Shown piece after piece: positions 1-6,656 of a stretch of 6,656 nt of DNA (position 1 is the first letter of the stretch; the number at the start of each line of letters is the position of its first letter). The DNA is from an uncultured Collinsella sp. (GTDB lineage Bacteria; Actinomycetota; Coriobacteriia; Coriobacteriales; Coriobacteriaceae). The stretch covers positions 1 to 6,656 of the forward strand of contig CATXML010000065.1 in NCBI GenBank assembly GCA_958372035.1, written 5' to 3'. Made by a program: the position numbers and the translations under genes. The notes below the pieces were generated by a model. It saw only the letters and a program-made list of their open reading frames with translations, searched no databases and had not been told where the DNA came from.

Positions 1-3245
<3,245 letters not shown>

Positions 3246-3255
3246 GTCTCCCACC

Positions 3256-3380
3256 GCAGGATCTGAGGGCTGACCTTCGCGGACGTCCTCGGACATGAAA
3301 GAACCCCCGCTGCGCACTACGTGCGGCGGGGGTTCTTTCGTCCTGCGGAGTGTCCGCGAAGGTCAGCCCTCAAATCCTGC
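3256..3380. repeat. 29-bp inverted repeat clasping the terminator
   Basis: The arms are 3256-3284 and 3352-3380. They are reverse complements over 29 bp with one mismatch (C at 3263 against A at 3373). The left arm begins GCAGGATCTGAGGGC and the right arm ends GCCCTCAAATCCTGC. Two 12-base spacers (3285-3296 and 3340-3351) separate the arms symmetrically from the terminator hairpin. As RNA, 3256-3380 could fold into one very long hairpin from either strand. This is far more symmetry than intrinsic termination needs. It could be a palindromic mobile element carrying a terminator, a recombination scar, or a processed double-stranded RNA structure. The symmetry is seen directly; the role is unknown. 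Confidence 0.9.
3297..3339. terminator. Bidirectional intrinsic terminator between convergent genes
   Basis: A 14-bp perfect stem GAAAGAACCCCCGC (3297-3310) pairs with GCGGGGGTTCTTTC (3326-3339). An inner 5-bp stem, CGCAC/GTGCG, closes a three-base loop. Read on plus, the 3' arm ends in TTCTTTC. Read on minus, the complement of GAAAGAA gives the same T-rich end, so it can stop transcripts from both sides. It lies 51 bases after the PFOR stop and about 160 bases after the end of the convergent ATPase gene. Confidence 0.9.
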
Positions 3381-3500
3381 TACGACTACGTCCTCAGATT
3401 GTGTGGGCTGATGAAGGGCGTGGTTGGTGGGGTGCCTTGTCCCGGTCGCTGTTTCGCGGCTTTGGGCATAGAGGGGGACCTGGTTGCGGACCCAGATGGC

Positions 3501-4862
3501 CTAGAGGGATATGGGTGCAAACGAGAAATCGTTGTTGGGGTCGTCGTTTTCCATAAACTCATCGAGGCAGAATGTCATATAGATTGGAACGTACAGAACC
3601 TTGCCCTCTTTGCTGAGGTTCTCGTGGCTTAGCACAACGGCCTCGGGGATTTTGTACTCGCTCACGCTCATCAGACGGTCGAGGGCCGCATGGGCTCGAA
3701 CCTTCTTGCCCGATTTGACCTCGATTGGGACAACGTGCCCGCGAGTGCCTTCGATCACAAAGTCAACTTCGCCGACCTCGCGTGTCTGGTAGTACCATGC
3801 ATCAGTTCCAAGGGCGACAAGCTCCTGCGCGACCACGTTCTCATAGAGACCGCCGAGGTTGGGGGTTTTCATATCAAGGTAGACAGCGCGTGCCGTGCTG
3901 CCGGGATACCGTGATGCGAGCATGCCTGTATCAGACTCGTATAGTTTAAAGGCGGTCGCCTTCTCTGTCCTCTTAAGAGGACTTCGGGCCTCCGTCACCT
4001 GGGCGACCATCAAACCGACGCCCGCGTTCACCAGCCATAGGAAATCCTGCTCGTATTTTTGAAGGCGAGCCCCCTCGCCCAGGGATGAAACAACAAAGCG
4101 ATGGGACTCCGCCTCAAGCTGAACGGGAATTTGTTCGAAAATCGCGCGAACGTTAAACGCTCGAGTCGATGCATATTTAGAGATATCACTTTTGTACTGA
4201 TCGACCAGCTGAATTTGAAGCTCACGCGTCCTCACGAGTGAATAACCCGAATCGATATAGTTCTGTACGACCTCCGGCATGCCGCCGCAAACGATATAAG
4301 CTCTAAAGTTTTTGAGCATCACCTCATGAATATAGTTTTCGACGGGACGCCTCTCGACAAGGCAGCTGCGGATGTCTGCAAGCACATTCTCGCTGATGCT
4401 GTTTGCCCAACAAAACTCTTCAAAATCCATTGGCCGCATAACAATGTGCTCGACATACCCCACCGGGAAAGAAGAGATCCCCTTAAACTCAGTCCCAAGC
4501 ATAGACCCCGAGAAGACATAGCTAAAGCGCCCGTCCTCGACCAACGCCTTCATGAGCGTGACGATCTGCGGATACTCCTGTATTTCATCGACAAAGATAA
4601 GCGTATCTCCCTCAACAAGCGGTGCATCCGCAAGAAGGGCCACGCGGTTGATAAAGTCAACGGCGTTCTTAGCGCCAATGAGCACATCTCTTGCCTCGGC
4701 ATCGAGCAGCAAATTGGCCTCAAAATACGACGCGTAGTTGTCTTTACCAAACGCGCGAATCGCATAGCTCTTGCCAATCTGACGCGCACCGGTAACAAGC
4801 AACGCTTTATCGGAGTCGTTCTTCCAGCTCAAAAGCCTGTCAGTGACCTTACGGCGTAGCAT
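3501..4862 (-). CDS. AAA family ATPase with C-terminal DUF4143 (PD-(D/E)XK-like) domain
   Basis: A 453-residue protein of the widespread AAA_14/DUF4143 family. Members are predicted cytoplasmic P-loop ATPases whose biological role is not established. The N-terminal ATPase domain shows Walker A GARQIGKS (25-32), Walker B LIFVDEIQE (88-96) and a sensor-1-like GSMLG (119-123). The family-typical segments PMDFEEF (144-150), CGGMPEVV (192-199) and DQYKSDISKYA (221-231) follow. The C-terminal domain has FKLYESDTGMLAS (305-317), LYENVVAQEL (339-348), EVDFVI (365-370) and IEVKSGK (380-386). E341, D367, E381 and K383 match the nuclease-fold signature E...D...ExK. Nuclease activity is not implied, as many such domains are unproven. 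Length is normal and nothing is truncated. The ATG at 4862 was chosen for its GAGGTG ribosome site. The gene is single, convergent with PFOR, and less GC-rich and codon-biased than its neighbours, which suggests acquisition by transfer. Direct repeats sit immediately upstream. Confidence 0.92.
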   Translation of the reverse strand: MLRRKVTDRLLSWKNDSDKALLVTGARQIGKSYAIRAFGKDNYASYFEANLLLDAEARDVLIGAKNAVDFINRVALLADAPLVEGDTLIFVDEIQEYPQIVTLMKALVEDGRFSYVFSGSMLGTEFKGISSFPVGYVEHIVMRPMDFEEFCWANSISENVLADIRSCLVERRPVENYIHEVMLKNFRAYIVCGGMPEVVQNYIDSGYSLVRTRELQIQLVDQYKSDISKYASTRAFNVRAIFEQIPVQLEAESHRFVVSSLGEGARLQKYEQDFLWLVNAGVGLMVAQVTEARSPLKRTEKATAFKLYESDTGMLASRYPGSTARAVYLDMKTPNLGGLYENVVAQELVALGTDAWYYQTREVGEVDFVIEGTRGHVVPIEVKSGKKVRAHAALDRLMSVSEYKIPEAVVLSHENLSKEGKVLYVPIYMTFCLDEFMENDDPNNDFSFAPISL

Positions 4863-4867
4863 TAAAA

Positions 4868-4873
4868 CACCTC
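4868..4873 (-). promoter_or_regulatory. Ribosome binding site of the ATPase gene
   Basis: Read on minus, GAGGTG lies five bases before the ATG at 4862-4860. It is a good Shine-Dalgarno match and fixes the start of the ATPase. Confidence 0.8.
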
Positions 4874-4877
4874 ATTG

Positions 4878-4968
4878 ACAAAAATTGGCAAATAGATTTG
4901 CCCATAATCATACAAAAATTGGCAAATAGATTTGACCCAAATCGTACAAAAATTGGCAGATAGCAAAG
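4878..4968 (-). repeat. Three 34-bp-period direct repeats upstream of the ATPase gene
   Basis: The 23-base cores lie at 4878-4900, 4912-4934 and 4946-4968, exactly 34 bases apart. On plus each begins ACAAAAATTGGCA. Copies 1 and 2 are identical over all 23 bases; copy 3, farthest from the gene, matches at 18 of 23. Copies 1 and 2 contain an inverted repeat CAAAT-AG-ATTTG. In copy 1 it extends to GGCAAAT-AG-ATTTGCC, so each unit looks like an operator. On minus, TATGAT (4912-4907) at the start of copy 2 could be a -10 box for the ATPase, but no good -35 precedes it. The spacing is a little over three helical turns, which would put bound proteins on nearly the same DNA face. Autoregulation by an unknown DNA-binding protein, or a site for the ATPase itself, is inference. 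Confidence 0.85.
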
Positions 4969-5087
4969 ATTCGCTTAGGTCTCAAAGCCATCGAGTCGGC
5001 GCGGTGCCATGCGAAAACGCTGGGGACGCCGTTAGCGTTCTCGGCTGCTTGGGTGGGCAGGAGCGAAAGGGCATCAGCGGCGTTCAT
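4908..5087 (-). CDS. Small hypothetical protein (59 aa) or remnant running into the repeats
   Basis: A minus-strand ATG at 5087 opens a 59-codon frame ending at TGA (4910-4908). It begins MNAADALSLLPTQ, reads on as ENANGVPSVFAWHRAD, and ends CQFLYDLGQIYLPIFV. This last part is encoded by repeat copies 3 and 2. The composition looks protein-like and the frame stays open upstream of the ATG to a TAG near 5155, with PNALHF...FAVWNFTVGYC and no alternative start codon. That pattern suits the 3' part of a decayed gene or a conserved reading frame whose original start is lost. A weak GGA sits seven bases before the ATG. I recognise no domain and there is no signal peptide. Its stop lies 45 bases before the ATPase start, so the two could be cotranscribed. 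It may also be a by-product of conserved DNA. Confidence 0.35.
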   Translation of the reverse strand: MNAADALSLLPTQAAENANGVPSVFAWHRADSMALRPKRIFAICQFLYDLGQIYLPIFV

Positions 5088-5175
5088 GCAGTATCCGACG
5101 GTAAAGTTCCATACTGCGAACTCACAATCGCTTGCCGCAAAGTGAAGCGCGTTCGGCTATCCCTTTTGTTGGATG

Positions 5176-5199
5176 AAAAGCCCCGTGTTATTGCAGGGG
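5176..5199 (-). terminator. Possible weak intrinsic terminator or attenuator (minus strand)
   Basis: Read on minus, CCCCTG, a six-base loop, then CA(C)GGGG and CTTTT. This is a six-pair hairpin with one bulged base followed by four T's. It would end minus-strand transcripts before they reach the small frame, the repeats and the ATPase gene. The stem is short and the T-run minimal, so this is tentative. Confidence 0.3.
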
Positions 5200-5509
5200 T
5201 GCATACTTGTCTTGCAAGTGCATAGAATCTCGTATAGTGCGAGTAAATAATTGCAGTGTCGGTTATGTGTTTAGCAAAGATATAGTTTGCATAATCCAGC
5301 CTAATCTCTGCTCTAATTAAATAAAGTCGCACGTAGATGACGTAAACATGTGTGAGCTGGGCTTCTTTACGCTGAGCGGGTAAAAACGACCGTTCACCGT
5401 TAAACTATTTTCAAAATGAATAAAATGAGCGATAAAGAGAATATAAACCTTAATAAACTCGCGTATTGCACGGACGCGGGTTATTAATGGGTTGTAGGCC
5501 TTTTACAGA

Positions 5510-5514
5510 AAGGA
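5510..5514 (+). promoter_or_regulatory. Ribosome binding site of arcC
   Basis: AAGGA, within AGAAAGGA, lies eight bases before the ATG at 5523. It decides the start against the in-frame TTG at 5466, which has no such site and would add 19 residues unlike the family. Confidence 0.85.
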
Positions 5515-5522
5515 TTCCAGCA

Positions 5523-6485
5523 ATGTCTAAGCCTCTTGGCAAGCCCGATCGTATTGTCGTCGCCCTCGGCGGCAACGCCCTCGGCAACAACCCCGTCGAG
5601 CAGATCCAGGCCGTGAGCAACACCGCCCACGCTCTCCTTGGTCTTATCGAGCAGGGTAACGAGATCATCATCACCCACGGCAACGGCCCGCAGGTCGGCA
5701 TGATCCAGAACGCCTTCGCCGCTGCCCATGATGCCATCGGCACCCCCGAGATGCCGCTGCCCGAGTGCGGCGCCATGTCCCAGGGCTACATCGGCTACCA
5801 CCTGCAGCAGGGCATCGGCCGCGAGATGCACAAACGCTATAAGCGTTGGCACGCCGCCACCGTCGTCACCCAGATCGAGTGCGACCCGGACGATCCCGCG
5901 TTCAAGAACCCGACCAAGCCGATCGGCCCCTTCTACACCGAGGAGCAGGCCAAGGAGTTCATGGCCGAGGATCCTTCCAAGGTCTTCGTCGAGGATTCCG
6001 GCCGCGGCTGGCGTCGCGTTGTCGCTTCCCCTGATCCCAAGAAGATCGTCGAGGCTGACTCCATCCTCAACCTGCTCGACAACGAGTTCATCGTCATCGC
6101 CTGCGGTGGCGGCGGCATCCCCGTCGTCCGCGACTACGAGAACAAGGGCTGCTACAAGGGCGTTCCCGCCGTTATCGACAAGGATCTGGGCGGCGAGCTG
6201 CTGGCCGAGGACTGCGACGCCGACGTTCTGTTCCTGCTGACCGCCGTTGAGCATGTCGCCATCAACTTTGGCAAGCCCAACCAGGAGGAGCTCGAGGACC
6301 TCACCGCCGACGAGGCCGAGCGCCTGGCCGACGAGGGCCAGTTCGGCAAGGGTTCCATGGAGCCCAAGGTCCGCGCCGCCATCAAGTTTGCCCGCTCCCG
6401 CAAGGGCCGCACCTGCATCATCGGCGCCCTGGACAAGGCCGCCGAGACCATGGCCGGTCTCTCCGGTACCCGCATCCACGAGTAG
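5523..6485 (+). CDS. arcC: Carbamate kinase
   Basis: A 320-residue cytoplasmic enzyme of the amino-acid kinase fold, catalysing ADP + carbamoyl phosphate = ATP + carbamate. In fermenters it yields ATP as the last step of the arginine deiminase (or agmatine) pathway. Motifs in order: VVALGGNAL (12-20), phosphate-binding IITHGNGPQVG (49-59), AMSQGYIGYHLQQ (84-96), the TKPIGPFY segment of the protruding subdomain (131-138), GRGWRRVVASPDP (160-172), ACGGGGIPV (193-201), AVIDKDL (216-222), LTAVEHVAINFGKPNQ (239-254) and KGSMEPKV near the end. Length and motifs are complete. The ATG is fixed by AAGGA eight bases upstream. Codon use is GC-rich and biased like PFOR. No arginine deiminase, ornithine carbamoyltransferase or antiporter gene lies in the window, and a terminator follows, so on the visible side it is a single-gene unit. 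The pathway it serves is therefore inferred from the family. Confidence 0.96.
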   Translation: MSKPLGKPDRIVVALGGNALGNNPVEQIQAVSNTAHALLGLIEQGNEIIITHGNGPQVGMIQNAFAAAHDAIGTPEMPLPECGAMSQGYIGYHLQQGIGREMHKRYKRWHAATVVTQIECDPDDPAFKNPTKPIGPFYTEEQAKEFMAEDPSKVFVEDSGRGWRRVVASPDPKKIVEADSILNLLDNEFIVIACGGGGIPVVRDYENKGCYKGVPAVIDKDLGGELLAEDCDADVLFLLTAVEHVAINFGKPNQEELEDLTADEAERLADEGQFGKGSMEPKVRAAIKFARSRKGRTCIIGALDKAAETMAGLSGTRIHE

Positions 6486-6508
6486 CCTCTACTCTGTTGC
6501 CTCTCCCG

Positions 6509-6532
6509 TGGGCGCCAGGCAAGACGCCCACA
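6509..6532 (+). other. Hairpin just after arcC
   Basis: GTGGGCG (6509-6515) pairs perfectly with CGCCCAC (6526-6532) around a 10-base loop, 23 bases after the arcC stop. No T-run follows, so it is not an intrinsic terminator by itself. It could protect the 3' end of the message or act together with the terminator downstream. Confidence 0.45.
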
Positions 6533-6550
6533 AACTAGCCTCTCTTCATG

Positions 6551-6587
6551 AGCCCCGCAGTCCGCTCCGGCTGCGGGGCTTTTGTTT
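6551..6587 (+). terminator. Intrinsic terminator of arcC
   Basis: AGCCCCGCAG (6551-6560) pairs perfectly with CTGCGGGGCT (6571-6580) around a 10-base loop and is followed by TTTGTTT. It lies 65 bases after the arcC stop codon. Confidence 0.92.
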
Positions 6588-6591
6588 CAAC

Positions 6592-6656
6592 CCGGCACTT
6601 GGGGACGTTCCTTTCCTGCCGGCATCTTGGGACAGTCCTTAATAGTCATTGGGGAC
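6592..6656. repeat. Short interspersed repeats (TTGGGGAC type), cut by the window edge
   Basis: Two related units lie 27 bases apart: CCGGCA-CTTGGGGACGTTCCTT (from 6592) and CCGGCATCTTGGGACAGTCCTT (from 6619). A third TTGGGGAC begins at 6649 and runs off the edge. Each unit has a small palindromic core (GGGACAGTCC, or GGGGACGTTCC). CCGGCA (6592-6597) and TGCCGG (6617-6622) form an inverted pair around the first core. From memory, such sequences are dispersed in Collinsella-type genomes and resemble REP elements mobilised by REP-associated (IS200-like) transposases. No transposase is visible here. Confidence 0.6.

Larger units (their letters stand above)
5088..5522. other. Intergenic region upstream of carbamate kinase
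   Basis: There is no convincing gene here. The left third is moderately GC-rich and carries the start-less upstream extension of the small minus-strand frame. From about 5220 the DNA is markedly AT-rich. It contains a direct repeat GTGCATA (5199-5205, 5218-5224) around the palindrome CTTGCAAG (5211-5218). It also has an operator-like inverted repeat TTAGCAAA...TTTGC(A)TAA (5271-5294), an imperfect TTTAC...GTAAA hairpin (5366-5384) and ACCGTT twice at 7-base spacing (5389-5401). TATAAA (5442-5447) and TAAAAT (5421-5426) could be -10 boxes, but neither has a fair -35 at 16-18 bases. The arcC promoter is presumably in this stretch and I cannot place it. Confidence 0.5.

Noticed and set aside
3321..3632. 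103-codon plus-strand frame after the terminator
   Set aside because: It begins inside the terminator hairpin and runs antisense into the ATPase 3' end. It has no supporting ribosome site or domain.
4326..4859. 177-codon plus-strand frame inside the ATPase gene
   Set aside because: It is antisense to a clearly recognised ATPase, has no ribosome site of note and shows no recognisable domain.
4878..4968. CRISPR array
   Set aside because: There are only three units, with 11-base gaps that are themselves similar and a palindromic core. This is iteron or operator architecture, with no spacers and no cas genes.
4932..5225. 97-codon plus-strand frame across the repeats
   Set aside because: It starts within a repeat copy without a ribosome site and overlaps the more protein-like minus-strand frame. 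Its composition is not convincing.
5084..5332. 82-codon minus-strand frame
   Set aside because: It spans the putative hairpin and AT-rich DNA, and its composition changes abruptly along its length. The overlapping frame ending at 4908 is more protein-like.
5466..5522. TTG start giving a 339-residue carbamate kinase
   Set aside because: It has no ribosome site and the extra 19 residues do not look like the family. ATG 5523 has AAGGA at ideal spacing.
5484..6479. 331-codon minus-strand frame opposite arcC
   Set aside because: It is a mirror frame caused by GC-rich third positions. Its product is a low-complexity Gly/Ala/Leu/Val/Asp string, while arcC is unambiguous on the other strand.

Overview
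The window looks like part of the chromosome of a strictly anaerobic, high-GC bacterium. The best guess is a coriobacterium of the Collinsella type. This rests on a GC-rich, strongly codon-biased pyruvate:ferredoxin oxidoreductase, a carbamate kinase, and short TTGGGGAC-type dispersed repeats that I associate from memory with that group. The assignment is inference, not proof.

Layout. Positions 1-3245 (+) hold most of a pyruvate:ferredoxin oxidoreductase gene whose first ~100 codons lie left of the window. It ends at a strong bidirectional terminator (3297-3339) that is itself clasped by a 29-bp near-perfect inverted repeat (3256-3284 / 3352-3380). Converging on this terminator is a minus-strand gene (4862-3501) for a two-domain AAA ATPase with a C-terminal DUF4143 / PD-(D/E)XK-like domain. 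Immediately upstream of the ATPase start are three 34-bp-period repeats (4878-4968). A 59-codon minus-strand reading frame (5087-4908) runs into those repeats. About 435 bases without a confident gene follow, AT-rich in their right half. Then comes a carbamate kinase gene (5523-6485, +) with a good ribosome binding site and a classic terminator (6551-6587). The right edge (6592-6656) enters an array of short repeats that continues beyond the window.

How the parts relate. The two plus-strand genes are energy-metabolism enzymes. PFOR converts pyruvate to acetyl-CoA and reduced ferredoxin. Carbamate kinase makes ATP from carbamoyl phosphate, usually as the last step of arginine (or agmatine) fermentation. 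They are separate transcription units. The ATPase block between them points the other way, has looser codon use and lower GC, carries its own repeats and is bounded by terminators, so it reads as an accessory insertion of unknown function. The most unusual material is the non-coding and short-ORF architecture of that block (about 3256-5200), not the two enzymes.
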